NCBI GenBank assembly: GCA_035512575.1
Contig: DATKDT010000136.1
Span: 1-46,878, forward strand
DNA from: JALYRV01 sp035512575
Lineage (GTDB): Bacteria > Acidobacteriota > Vicinamibacteria > Vicinamibacterales > SCN-69-37
Direction of reading: 5' to 3'
DNA: 46,878 nt
In this document: positions 14,626 to 24,124 of the stretch, piece after piece
How positions within the stretch are numbered: the first letter of the stretch is position 1
How the letters are laid out: every line of letters starts with the position of its first letter
Notes under the pieces: generated by a model
What the model saw: the letters and a program-made list of their open reading frames with translations, nothing else
The model's database searches: none
Told to the model about the DNA's origin: nothing
Translations under genes and position numbers: made by a program

Positions 14626-17286
14626 ATGCTGCGAAGATTCGCCCTTACCGCTCTCACCCTTACTGCTTTCGCCCTTACTCTCTCACCCGCGGGGGCCCAG
14701 GAGCTCGCGCCGGGCACGAAGTACGACCCGAAAATTCCGGCCCTGCGGCCGGTGCTCGGGTGGGACTTCGGCGAGCGCATCACACCGCCCGACGGCATCG
14801 CCGCCTACCTGCGGGCGCTCGCCGCCGCGGCGCCCGAGCGCACGCGCCTGATCGAGTACGCCAAGAGCTGGGAAGGCCGCCCGCTCCACGTCCTCATCAT
14901 CGGGTCGCCGGAGCGCATCGCGAATCTCGACGCCGTGAAGAAAGGCCTGCAGCAGCTGGCCGACCCGCGCGGCATCGATCAGGCCACCGCCGACCGCCTC
15001 GTCCGCGAAATGCCGGTGGTCGTCTGGCTGATGCACGCCGTGCACGGCAACGAAATCTCCTCGTCGGACGCCGCGCTGGCCGAGGCCTACCACCTGCTGG
15101 CCGCGCAGGGCGACGCCGGCGTCGATCTGATCCGCCGCGAGGCGCTCGTCGTCATCGACCCGCTGCAGAATCCGGACGGCCGCGCGCGCTTCGTGCAGCA
15201 GAATCTCGCGGGCGAAGCCGCGACGCCCGATCCGCATCCCGCGTCGCTCGAGCACGACGAGCCGTGGCCCGGCGGCCGGTCGAATCATTACCTCTTCGAC
15301 ATGAACCGCGACTGGTTCTCGATGTCGCAGCCCGAGACGCGCGGCCGCGCCGGCCTCATGCTCGAGTTCTATCCCCACGTCGTGGTCGACCTGCACGAGA
15401 TGGGCGGCAACTCGACGTACTACTTCGCGCCGCCGGCCGATCCGCTGAATCCCTACATCACGAAGGACCAGCAGAAATGGTTCGACCGCTTCGGCCGCAA
15501 CAACGCGGCGAAATTCGACGAGCGCGGCTTCGGCTATTTCATCCGCGAGACCTTCGACTCGTTCTATCCGGGCTACGGCGAGTCGTGGCCGATCTTCCAC
15601 GGCGCCGTCGGCATGACGTACGAGCAGGCCTCGTCGCGCGGCCTTCGCTTCATGCGCGATGACGACACGGAGCTGACCTACCGCCAGGGCGTCGTCCAGC
15701 ACTTCACGGCCGCCATCCAGACCGCGAAGACCGCGGCGGACAACCGCGAGCAGATGGTGCGCGACTATCTCGAATATCGCAGCAGCGCGGCGCGGCTCGG
15801 CGAGATCGGCACGCGCGCGTACGTCATCGTGGCGCCCGAGCACGATCCCGGCCGAGCGGCGCACCTCGGACGGCGCCTCGCGGCGCAGGGCATCGAGGTG
15901 TATCGCGCCGACGAGGCGTTTCCGGCCGCCGGCCGCACCGTGCCTGCCGGCTCGGTGGTCGTGCCGCTCAACCAGCCGGCCGGCCGCCTCGCGCGCAACC
16001 TGCTCGACGCCGACATCTCGCAGGGCGACGAGTTCATCAAGGAACAGGACCGGCGGCGGAAGCGCGGCCTGGGCGAGCAGATCTACGACGTCACGGCGTG
16101 GAGCCTGCCGGCGTTGTACGACCTCGAGGTGCTGAGCGTCGAGCGCCCGGTGCAGCCGCGCAGCACGCGGCTCACGCGCGACATGACGCCGCCCGGCGGC
16201 GGCCCGCTGCCGGCCGCGCGCGTCGGCTATCTGATTCCCTGGGGCCTCGGCGCCGCCGAAGCCGTCGTCGAAGCGCTGCAGGCCGGCCTGCGCGTGCAGA
16301 CGATGGACCGGGAGTTCTCGGTGGGCGGACGGCAGTATCCGCTCGGCACGGCGCTGTTTCGCGTCGCGAACAATCCCGCCGATCTCGCCACGAAGCTCGG
16401 CGCGATCGTCGCGCGGCACGGCGTCACCGCCACGCCAACCGACACGGCGTTCGTCGAAGCCGGCGTCTCGCTCGGCAGCAACGACGTCGCGCTGCTGAAG
16501 GCGCCGAAGGTGCTGCTCGCGTACGACGCGCCGTCATCGAGCCTGTCGGCCGGCTGGGCGCGCTACATGCTCGAGCGGCGCTGGAAGCAGCCGGTGACGA
16601 CGGTGCGCAACAGCTCGCTGGGGCGCATCGAACTCGGCGACTTCGACGTGCTGGTGCTGCCGTCGGGCAACTACACCTACAACGAGGATCAGGTGCGGCG
16701 CATCCGCGAATGGGTGCAGCGCGGCGGCACGCTGATCACGATGGCCGAATCCACCCGGTGGGCAACGCTGGAGCGCAACAACCTGCTGTCGACCTGGACG
16801 CTGCTGCGAGACGGCGCGCCGAACGTGCCGCCGCCGGCGCCGTCAGGCGGCGCGGCGCAGCGGCAGACGCCGCCGAAGGTCGATCCCGAGAAATTCGACT
16901 ACGAGCAGGCGATTCAGCCAGAGCGCGCCCAGTCGGACGGCACGTCGGGCGCCATCGTCCGCGTCACGCTCGACAAGGAGCACTGGCTGACCGCCGGCCT
17001 CGACAACGAGATCGCCGTCATCGTGGAAGGCTCGCGGATCTTCCATCCGCTGAAGCTCAATCAGGGGACCAACGTCGGCATCTACGCGAAGGCCGATCGC
17101 CTCGTCGCCGGCGGGCTCGTGTGGCCCGAGGTGCGCACGCTGATGTCGCAGAAGGCGTTCCTCATGCACCAGCGGCTGGGCCAGGGGCACGTGATCGGGT
17201 TCGCCGAGGACCCGAACTACCGCGCGTTCGCCGAAGCGACGCAGCTGTTGTTCATCAACGCCGTTCTGCTGGGTGGTGGGCACTGA
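14626..17286 (+). CDS. Exported M14 family zinc carboxypeptidase
   Basis: ATG 14626 is chosen because it begins a signal peptide (LRRFALTALTLTAFAL, cleavage near AGAQ) and lies 7 nt after a -10 TATCAT (14613-14618). The 886-residue protein has the M14 zinc motif HGNE (His140, Glu143), the third ligand in VVDLHEMGGN (His257) and the catalytic Glu in MTYEQASS (Glu333). The C-terminal 450 residues form a second domain with YNEDQVRRIREWVQRGGTLI, a glutamine-amidotransferase-like fold seen in large bacterial M14 proteins. It should trim peptides outside the cytoplasm. The second M14 gene of the window (34.6-37.4 kb) has the same two-domain plan. Confidence 0.9.
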   Translation: MLRRFALTALTLTAFALTLSPAGAQELAPGTKYDPKIPALRPVLGWDFGERITPPDGIAAYLRALAAAAPERTRLIEYAKSWEGRPLHVLIIGSPERIANLDAVKKGLQQLADPRGIDQATADRLVREMPVVVWLMHAVHGNEISSSDAALAEAYHLLAAQGDAGVDLIRREALVVIDPLQNPDGRARFVQQNLAGEAATPDPHPASLEHDEPWPGGRSNHYLFDMNRDWFSMSQPETRGRAGLMLEFYPHVVVDLHEMGGNSTYYFAPPADPLNPYITKDQQKWFDRFGRNNAAKFDERGFGYFIRETFDSFYPGYGESWPIFHGAVGMTYEQASSRGLRFMRDDDTELTYRQGVVQHFTAAIQTAKTAADNREQMVRDYLEYRSSAARLGEIGTRAYVIVAPEHDPGRAAHLGRRLAAQGIEVYRADEAFPAAGRTVPAGSVVVPLNQPAGRLARNLLDADISQGDEFIKEQDRRRKRGLGEQIYDVTAWSLPALYDLEVLSVERPVQPRSTRLTRDMTPPGGGPLPAARVGYLIPWGLGAAEAVVEALQAGLRVQTMDREFSVGGRQYPLGTALFRVANNPADLATKLGAIVARHGVTATPTDTAFVEAGVSLGSNDVALLKAPKVLLAYDAPSSSLSAGWARYMLERRWKQPVTTVRNSSLGRIELGDFDVLVLPSGNYTYNEDQVRRIREWVQRGGTLITMAESTRWATLERNNLLSTWTLLRDGAPNVPPPAPSGGAAQRQTPPKVDPEKFDYEQAIQPERAQSDGTSGAIVRVTLDKEHWLTAGLDNEIAVIVEGSRIFHPLKLNQGTNVGIYAKADRLVAGGLVWPEVRTLMSQKAFLMHQRLGQGHVIGFAEDPNYRAFAEATQLLFINAVLLGGGH

Positions 17287-17329
17287 CAGGTAAGGGGACA
17301 GGTAAGGGGCCGGTAAGGGACAGGTAAGC
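17287..17329. repeat. Micro-repeat array (ACAGGTAAGGGG words)
   Basis: Four degenerate copies of GGTAAGGG(G/A)CA fill the whole 43-bp gap, from the base after the M14 stop to the ATG of the esterase. A second site with related words (GTAAGGG on the minus strand) is at 32003-32040. Confidence 0.75.
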
Positions 17330-18949
17330 ATGGTGAGACGGATTGTGCTCGCGATCACCGCCGCCTGCGTCATGGCTGCGGCGTTCGTTGCGGCCCAAAC
17401 GCCGCAGGGGCCTCGCTTCGAGATCGCCTTCTCTTCGAGCGCTCGATCCGAGGCAGTCACCGGGCGCGTCTATGTCGCGTTCGCGCGCGAGAGTGAGCGC
17501 GTGCCCGGACGGCAGGGCGGGCCGGCGCGCACGCCGATCGAGCTCACGGGACCGACCGGCACGCCGCTCTTCTCGGCGCCCGTCGACGCGCTCGCGCCCG
17601 GTGCGGCCGCGGTGATTGACGCCACCCACTTCGGGCACCCCGTGCAGAGCCTGCGCGACATTCCCGCCGGCGAGTACTGGGTGCAGCCGTTCGTGAACGT
17701 CTACACGAAGTTCGTCCGCAAGGACGGCCACACCGTGTGGATGCACATGGATCAGTGGGAGGGGCAGGACTGGAAGCGCTCGCCGGGCAACCTGTACGGC
17801 GAACCGGTGAAGATCACGTTCGATCCGCAGTCGACGACGCCAATCCGGCTCGTGGCCGACAAGGTCATCCCGCCGATCGAGCCGCCCGCCGACACGGCGC
17901 AGGTGAAGCGCTTCCGCATCCAGAGCAGGATTCTCTCGGAGTGGTGGGGCCACCCCATCTACATCGGCGCCACGGTGCTGCTGCCGCGCGACTACGAGAA
18001 GGACCCGGCTACGCGCTACCCGGCCGTGTACATCCAGGGACATTTCTCCACCGGCGCGCCGGCCGGTTTCGGCCGTGGCGGAGACTTCGACACGTACTGG
18101 ATGGCCGACGGCACGCCGCGGATGATCTACATCACGCTGCAGCATCCCTCGCCCTACTATGACGACTCGTACGGGGTGAATTCGGAGAACAACGGTCCCT
18201 ACGGCGACGCGATCGTCCAGGAGCTGATTCCGGAGATCGAGTCGCGGTTCCGGGTGGAACGCGAGCCCTGGGCGCGAATCCTCAGCGGCGGATCCACGGG
18301 CGGCTGGATCGCGCTCGCGCACCAGATTTTCTATCCCGACTTTTACGGCGGCACGTTCTCGCTGTGCCCGGACGGCGTCGACTTCCGCGCGCACCAGATC
18401 GTCAACATCTACGAGGACACGAACGCGTATGTCCTCGATCGCGGCTGGATGCAACTCGAGCGGCCGAACCAGCGCCGGCCCGACGGCAGCATCCAGTCGA
18501 TGATGAAAGACGAGAACTGGTACGAGCTCGTCGTCGGCGACAAGTCGCGGTCGGGCGGGCAGTGGGACATCTGGGAGGCGACGTTCAGCCCGGTGGGCGC
18601 CGACGGCTATCCGAAGCGTCTGTGGGACAAGCGCACCGGCGTCATCGACACGTCAGTGGCCGAGGCGTGGAAGAAGTACGACCTGCGCCACATCCTCGAG
18701 ACCGAGTGGACCACGCTGGGGGCGAAGGTTGCGCACAAGATCAACGTCTACATGGGCGACATGGACTCGTACTACCTGAACAACGCCCTCGAGATGATGA
18801 ACGCCTTCCTCGCGAAGGCGCAGGATCCGCCGTTCACCGGTGAGATTGTCTTCGAGCGCAAGGCGCCGCACTGCTGGGGCCCGCGCGGCCCCGAGCTGCA
18901 CCAGAAGATCGCGGCCTACTTACTTGAAGTCAAAGATCGCGGCCGATAA
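17330..18949 (+). CDS. Exported esterase-family alpha/beta hydrolase
   Basis: The 539-residue protein starts with a signal peptide (VRRIVLAITAACVMAAAFVAAQ). The N-terminal 190 residues are beta-rich; the rest is an alpha/beta hydrolase of the Esterase D/enterochelin-esterase type. The strand ATRYPAVYIQGHF leads into the domain, the nucleophile elbow is RILSGGSTGGWIAL (G-x-S-x-G) and FSLCPDGVDF probably carries the acid. A late histidine in KAPHCWGPRGPELHQ could complete the triad. The substrate is unknown. The gene follows the M14 gene in the same direction and the gap between them is filled by micro-repeats. Confidence 0.8.
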   Translation: MVRRIVLAITAACVMAAAFVAAQTPQGPRFEIAFSSSARSEAVTGRVYVAFARESERVPGRQGGPARTPIELTGPTGTPLFSAPVDALAPGAAAVIDATHFGHPVQSLRDIPAGEYWVQPFVNVYTKFVRKDGHTVWMHMDQWEGQDWKRSPGNLYGEPVKITFDPQSTTPIRLVADKVIPPIEPPADTAQVKRFRIQSRILSEWWGHPIYIGATVLLPRDYEKDPATRYPAVYIQGHFSTGAPAGFGRGGDFDTYWMADGTPRMIYITLQHPSPYYDDSYGVNSENNGPYGDAIVQELIPEIESRFRVEREPWARILSGGSTGGWIALAHQIFYPDFYGGTFSLCPDGVDFRAHQIVNIYEDTNAYVLDRGWMQLERPNQRRPDGSIQSMMKDENWYELVVGDKSRSGGQWDIWEATFSPVGADGYPKRLWDKRTGVIDTSVAEAWKKYDLRHILETEWTTLGAKVAHKINVYMGDMDSYYLNNALEMMNAFLAKAQDPPFTGEIVFERKAPHCWGPRGPELHQKIAAYLLEVKDRGR

Positions 18950-18966
18950 ACTCCGAACTCCGAACT
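18950..18966. repeat. Short micro-repeat (CTCCGAA words) directly after the esterase stop
   Basis: Two and a half copies of ACTCCGA begin at the base after TAA. The word CCGAACTC is shared with the arrays at 22371-22400 and 25868-25922, the latter read on the other strand. Confidence 0.6.
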
Positions 18967-18968
18967 GC

Positions 18969-18974
18969 TATACT
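18969..18974 (+). promoter_or_regulatory. Probable -10 element (TATACT) for the deoxyhypusine-synthase-family gene
   Basis: TATACT lies 101 nt before the start codon and just before the structured leader. No clear -35 is seen at the usual spacing. Confidence 0.45.
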
Positions 18975-18993
18975 GGAGCCCATCTAGCCACCT

Positions 18994-19075
18994 GGCGTTC
19001 CGATGGCGGCCTTCCGGGCCGTAGGACGCCGCTTCTCGGCGAAGCAGCCATATTGCTTTATCAGGAGGCGGCTCC
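18994..19075 (+). promoter_or_regulatory. Structured 5' leader (candidate riboswitch or other cis-acting RNA)
   Basis: Stem 1 pairs GGCGTTCC (18994-19001) with GGACGCC (19024-19030). Inside it CGGCC (19007-19011) pairs with GGCCG (19017-19021). A separate hairpin GCTTC/GAAGC (19031-19045) follows. AGGAGG (19063-19068) then stands 7 nt before the ATG. Unlike most genes here, which lack leaders, this one has about 95 nt of folded 5' UTR. I cannot match it to a riboswitch class from memory. Confidence 0.5.
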
Positions 19076-20062
<987 letters not shown>

Positions 20063-20082
20063 GCCGGAGCTTTAGCTCCGGC
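20063..20082. repeat. 20-bp palindrome, family GCCGGAGCTTTAGCTCCGGC
   Basis: A nearly perfect palindrome starting at the base after the DHS stop codon. On the minus strand it supplies the TAA stop of the PAP2 gene (20072-20074). A second copy is at 28970-28989. Confidence 0.85.
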
Positions 20083-20740
20083 GGCGGGACATCGGCGCAG
20101 TCAACAGCTCGAACAGCGCCAACCCGATCGTGATGGCGAGCAGGTAGCCCACGATCACGTCGCTTGGCCAATGCGCGCCGAGTGACACGCGTGCCGCCAG
20201 ACCCGCGAGCAGCACGATCGAGCATCCGATGAGATACGCCGCGCGGACGGTGCCGCGCGTGTTGCGCCAGGCGAGGACGGCGAGCAAACCGACCGTGGCG
20301 CCGAAGAGCAGCGCCCAACCCGACGGCATCGAATAGCTGACCGGCGCCGCCGGCGCCATAGCCGTCATGCCCGTGCCGACCGACATCTGCGCGCCCGTGG
20401 CGTCCATCGCCGCCGCGGACGGCCGCGGCCGCGCGATGTAGCCCTTCATGCCCTGTTCCACGTACATCAGCGCGAAGAACGTCAGCGACATGGCCGCCGC
20501 GCCGCGCCAGCCGGCGACACGCAGGGCCGCCACGGCCGACACGGCGAGCACGCCGTAGATCCACGGCGCGTACGCCGCGCGCGTCAGCGCGCGCGCCCAG
20601 TCGCCCGGCGGCGCCACGCCCTGGATGAAGCGCGACACCGCCACGTCGCCGGGGAAGTGCGGCGCGAATCTCGCGGCAACCAGCATCGCCGTCGCGATTG
20701 CGGCCATCACGAGCAGAGGCGTGAGCCCGAACCGCTTCAC
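20072..20740 (-). CDS. PAP2-superfamily membrane phosphatase-like protein
   Basis: A 222-residue integral membrane protein with about six hydrophobic segments. Its GTG start overlaps the stop of the amidohydrolase gene as GTGA. Two of the three PAP2 phosphatase motifs are intact: KGYIARPRP (K-x6-RP) and RVSLGAHWPSD (R-x5-H-x3-D). The middle motif, normally PSGH, reads PSGW; its His is the general acid in this family. Activity is therefore doubtful or altered. Substrates in the family are lipid phosphates such as undecaprenyl pyrophosphate or phosphatidate. The stop codon is provided by the palindrome at 20063-20082, so the original C-terminus may be truncated or extended. Confidence 0.85.
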   Translation of the reverse strand: MKRFGLTPLLVMAAIATAMLVAARFAPHFPGDVAVSRFIQGVAPPGDWARALTRAAYAPWIYGVLAVSAVAALRVAGWRGAAAMSLTFFALMYVEQGMKGYIARPRPSAAAMDATGAQMSVGTGMTAMAPAAPVSYSMPSGWALLFGATVGLLAVLAWRNTRGTVRAAYLIGCSIVLLAGLAARVSLGAHWPSDVIVGYLLAITIGLALFELLTAPMSRRRS

Positions 20741-22359
20741 TGCTGATTCGTCGTCCGGCCGGCTTTCTGCTTCTCGACCATCGCGGCGACGTCGGCCAGC
20801 AGCTTCTTCGCGTCGTAGGCGATGCCGTCCTTGATGGTCCACTTCACGCCGCCGACGCGCTCGACGCGCCGGGTCTCGTCGTTCAGTTTCACGTGTCCCG
20901 TGCCGTAGAGGACCTTCAGATTGGCCAGCGGGTTCTGATCGACGATCACCAGATCGGCCAGCTTGCCGGCCTTGACGACGCCGAACTCCACGGGGGAGGC
21001 GCGATGCTCGCTGAGCGTCAGCGCGCCGTTCATGGTGGCCGCCTGAATCACCTCGAGCGGGTGGAAGCCCGCTTCCTGCAGCATCTCCAGCTCGTTGATG
21101 TAGCCGAAGCCGTACGTCTGATAGATGAAGCCCGAGTCGGACCCGGTGGCCACGCGGCCGCCCATCTTCTTGTAGTCGTTCAGCAGCCTGAACCACACCT
21201 GGTAGAAGTTCTTCCACGCGACCTCGTCATGGGTCGTCCAGTCGAACCAGTACGAGCCGTGCGCCTCGCGGCTCGGTGTGTAGAAATCCATCAGCGACGG
21301 CAGCGTGTACTTGTCGTGCCACTCGGCCGCGCGAAAGCGCATGACGTCGCGTCCGGCGGAATAGATCGTCAGCGTCGGATCGAACGTCGTGCCGAGCTTC
21401 TTGTGCTCCTCGAGATAGGCCTTCCACTCGGGGCTGCCGGGCTCGTGAATCTGGTTCCACAGCCGCGCGACCTGACCGAAGCGGTGCTGCTCGTCCGCCG
21501 CGTTCATGTCGACCGGCCAGTCCTGCACGACGGTGTCCTTGAGCAGCGACTCGAAGTGACCGTAGAAGTGCGTCACGGTGTCGAGGCCCGCCCGCGCCGC
21601 GTCGATGGCGTTCATCTGCGCGACACCGCCCTGCGCCAGGTGCGCGGTCGTGCCCATGCCGTGCTTGTGCGCCTCGTCGTTGAGCGCCTCCATGATGGCC
21701 GGCTCGTACGAACCGAGCTTGAGGCAGTCGACGCCGGTTTTCGCGGCATTCTGCACCCACGCGCGCGCCGCTTCGGGCGTCTGCACGTTGCCCGGCCGCT
21801 GGCAGTTGAAGATGCGCGGCGCCACGATCTCGTTCCGCTCGCTGCGCTGCTTCTCGCTCACGCTGAAGTTGTTCGGGCCGAGCGACACGCCGCGCACCGT
21901 GGTCACGCCGTGCGCGAGCCACAGCTTGTAGGCGTACTCGGCCTCGGCGTTCTTCGGCGCGCCGCCGGCGTGCACGTGCAGATCGACGAAGCCGGGCATG
22001 ACGTACATGCCGCGCGCGTCGATCTCGTGGTCCGCGTTCTGCGGCGCCCGGTTCTCGCGCATCGGCAGGCCGGGCGTGCCCGCGCCGCGCACCGACGCGA
22101 TGCGGTTGCCTTCGATGACGATGTCGACCGGCCCCGTGGGCGGAGCGCCCGTGCCGTCAATCAGCATCGCGCCCCGGATCACCATCGTCTTGAACGGCCC
22201 CAGGCCTTCGCCCGCGCGCCGCGCCGGCGCTGGCGTCAGGCCGCCCTCAGGACGGGGCGCCTGCTGGCGCGCCGGCGCCTGCTGCGCGAACAACGCGGTG
22301 GTACCGGCCAGGGCCAGTGCGGCGCAGAGGACGAATGAAACTTTCAGTACACGCGTCAT
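20737..22359 (-). CDS. Exported amidohydrolase family protein
   Basis: ATG 22357-22359 is preferred: it follows a GGAGG Shine-Dalgarno and begins a signal peptide (TRVLKVSFVLCAALALAG, then FAQQ). The 540-residue product is a metal-dependent amidohydrolase of the imidazolonepropionase/prolidase-like group. The metal motif is PGFVDLHVHAGG; later ligands lie in TTAHLAQGG, TVTHFYGHF and VATGSDSGF (the single-metal Asp). The C-terminal strands (VVKAGKLADLVIVDQNPL) complete the composite beta domain. Exported amidohydrolases of this type hydrolyse cyclic amides or X-Pro dipeptides; the substrate is not predictable. It follows the M28 peptidase gene and is coupled to the PAP2 gene. Confidence 0.88.
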   Translation of the reverse strand: MTRVLKVSFVLCAALALAGTTALFAQQAPARQQAPRPEGGLTPAPARRAGEGLGPFKTMVIRGAMLIDGTGAPPTGPVDIVIEGNRIASVRGAGTPGLPMRENRAPQNADHEIDARGMYVMPGFVDLHVHAGGAPKNAEAEYAYKLWLAHGVTTVRGVSLGPNNFSVSEKQRSERNEIVAPRIFNCQRPGNVQTPEAARAWVQNAAKTGVDCLKLGSYEPAIMEALNDEAHKHGMGTTAHLAQGGVAQMNAIDAARAGLDTVTHFYGHFESLLKDTVVQDWPVDMNAADEQHRFGQVARLWNQIHEPGSPEWKAYLEEHKKLGTTFDPTLTIYSAGRDVMRFRAAEWHDKYTLPSLMDFYTPSREAHGSYWFDWTTHDEVAWKNFYQVWFRLLNDYKKMGGRVATGSDSGFIYQTYGFGYINELEMLQEAGFHPLEVIQAATMNGALTLSEHRASPVEFGVVKAGKLADLVIVDQNPLANLKVLYGTGHVKLNDETRRVERVGGVKWTIKDGIAYDAKKLLADVAAMVEKQKAGRTTNQQ

Positions 22360-22370
22360 AGGGTTTTCCT

Positions 22371-22400
22371 CCGAACTCCCGAACTCCCGAACTCCCGAAC
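22371..22400. repeat. Micro-repeat array (CGAACTCC words)
   Basis: Nine-bp words CCGAACTCC repeat almost perfectly three and a half times in the 43-bp gap between the M28 stop and the amidohydrolase start. The last unit on the minus strand merges into the GGAGG ribosome binding site of the amidohydrolase gene. Confidence 0.85.
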
Positions 22401-22402
22401 GA

Positions 22403-23962
22403 CTACCGCGCAACCTGCGGCATCGGCTTCCTCGGCAGCAGCTGATCGCGGTTGGCCGTGTGATACACGAACGCCGCGATGATCGTCGCGTTCTTCATCA
22501 GGTCGGCCGGCACCGCGCGCTCGTAGACGTCCCAGTTGGTGTGATGCGACCGCGTGCCGTAGTCGAGCGGATCCTGGATGAACTGCCAGCCGGGCAAACC
22601 GATCGCGTCGAACGATCCGTGATCCGTGCCGCCGGTGTTCCGAATCGTCAGCGTCGTCATGCCGAGATTCTCGAACGGCTTCATCCAGGTCTCGAAGATC
22701 GGCGCGACGGCTTCGTTGCCCTGCAGGTAGATGCCGCGGATCGCGCCGCTGCCGTTGTCCATGTTGAAGTAGCCGGCGAACTTCTCGTGGGCGGCCGTGG
22801 TTTTCATCGTCGCGCGATCGCCGAACTGCTCGGTGACGTACATACGGGACCCGATGAGGCCCTGCTCCTCGCCTGTCCAGAGGCCCATGCGGACGGTACG
22901 GCGCAGCGGCAGACCCGTGGCCTTGAGGATGCGCATGGCCTCCATCATCACGGCCGATCCGGCCGCGTTGTCGACCGTGCCCGTGCCGGCATGCCATGAG
23001 TCGAAGTGCGCGCCGAGCATGACGACTTCATCCTTCTTGTCGGTGCCCGGCAGCTCCGCCATCACGTTGTAGCTGTTCACATCGTCCGTGAACCTGTTCT
23101 GCACGTTGAGCGCGACCTGCACCGGGACGTTGCGATCGAGGATGCGCACGAGCCGGTTGTAGTGCTCGACGGCGAGCACGATCTGCGGAATGGCCGGCGC
23201 CGCGCCGGCGTTGCGCCCGGGAAGGCCCGCGCCCATCAGAATCGAGCCGTGGTCGCTGCGCGACGCGGGCGAGGGCTCGAAGATGGCGACGGCGCCTTCC
23301 TTCACCAGAAACGCCATCCGATCCTGCGCGTTGACCGCGCCGGCCACGTTCCCGCCGCCGCGTCCGCCGCCACGGCCTCCGCGGCCGCCTCCGGGCGGCG
23401 ACACGGGCGCCGCCTCCATCGCCTGCAGCTCCTCGTCCGTGAAGCGCCGCGCCACGCCGTTCCACAGCAGGTCGAGATCGCGCGCGGGCGCCGCGATCAC
23501 GATCCTGCCCTTCAGCGTGCCGGCGGCCTTCTTCAGATCGTCCTCGGTGTCGAGCGTCGCCCGCACGACATCGGCGGTCACCAGACCGTTGGTGCCCGGC
23601 GACCACGCCTTCGGATAGCCGAGCATCTCGAACGGGCGCGGCGCGATCATGTTGATCTGCAGCCGCTCGTTCTCCCAGCCCCGCCCGAACGGGCCCCACG
23701 GCGCCAGCTGCACGTTGGACATGCCCCACTGCTCGAGTCGCGTCTTCGCCCACTCCGCGGCGGCCTTCATGCCGGGCGAGTTGGTGAGGCGCGGGCCGTG
23801 CACGTCGGTCAGCCAGCTCAGGGTGTCCATCACCTGCGAGCGGGCGCCGAGGCCTTCGGCTTTGATCTTGTAGATGGCGTCATAGTCGACGCGCTCGTTC
23901 TGGGCGGCCATCGGGGCCGCAACGAGCGTCGCCAGCGCGAGCCCAAGGACGGTCTTTCTCAT
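22403..23962 (-). CDS. Exported M28 family metallopeptidase
   Basis: The 519-residue protein has a signal peptide (MRKTVLGLALATLVAAPMAAQ), a PA-type insert and an M28 catalytic domain. Zinc-site motifs are LGAHFDSWHAGTGTVDNAAG (His, Asp), WTGEEQGLIGS (catalytic Glu and ligand) and HTNWDVYER (last His). It resembles bacterial aminopeptidase/carboxypeptidase-Q relatives that release single amino acids from peptides. A glycine/arginine loop (PPGGGRGGRGGGRGGG, near residues 191-206) interrupts the insert domain and is probably surface-exposed. It is transcribed together with the amidohydrolase and PAP2 genes downstream. Confidence 0.9.
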   Translation of the reverse strand: MRKTVLGLALATLVAAPMAAQNERVDYDAIYKIKAEGLGARSQVMDTLSWLTDVHGPRLTNSPGMKAAAEWAKTRLEQWGMSNVQLAPWGPFGRGWENERLQINMIAPRPFEMLGYPKAWSPGTNGLVTADVVRATLDTEDDLKKAAGTLKGRIVIAAPARDLDLLWNGVARRFTDEELQAMEAAPVSPPGGGRGGRGGGRGGGNVAGAVNAQDRMAFLVKEGAVAIFEPSPASRSDHGSILMGAGLPGRNAGAAPAIPQIVLAVEHYNRLVRILDRNVPVQVALNVQNRFTDDVNSYNVMAELPGTDKKDEVVMLGAHFDSWHAGTGTVDNAAGSAVMMEAMRILKATGLPLRRTVRMGLWTGEEQGLIGSRMYVTEQFGDRATMKTTAAHEKFAGYFNMDNGSGAIRGIYLQGNEAVAPIFETWMKPFENLGMTTLTIRNTGGTDHGSFDAIGLPGWQFIQDPLDYGTRSHHTNWDVYERAVPADLMKNATIIAAFVYHTANRDQLLPRKPMPQVAR

Positions 23963-24013
23963 TGAAATCCTCCGAGTGGGGAGGAGTCTATCGCAGATGT
24001 CGGTCGGCGCTGA

Positions 24014-24115
24014 GCCGGGGGGCTCATCGCTGCGCGCCGGCGAGGTGCGGGCGCGCCAAAGAGCGGTCGCGCCTGCGTCCTTTTAACGCCGTCGCGCAAC
24101 GACGAGCCCCCCGGC
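24014..24115. repeat. Long inverted repeat (GCCGGGGGGCTC type) in the gap between two M28 genes
   Basis: Arms at 24014-24036 and 24093-24115 match at 21 of 23 positions; the 56-nt loop contains further short inverted pieces. The right arm begins 9 nt past the stop of the upstream M28 gene (minus strand). It could act as a terminator or transcript-end stabiliser. Nothing else is seen in this 162-bp gap. Confidence 0.75.
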
Positions 24116-24124
24116 CCGCGCCGA

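Noticed and set aside
14640..14690. CCCTTAC-type words resembling a micro-repeat
   Set aside because: They lie in the signal peptide of the M14 protein, where alternating Leu/Thr/Ala codons alone give this pattern.
18994..19075. Assignment of the DHS leader to SAM, SAH, c-di-GMP, ZTP or guanidine riboswitches
   Set aside because: None of the conserved core strings I remember for these classes is present.
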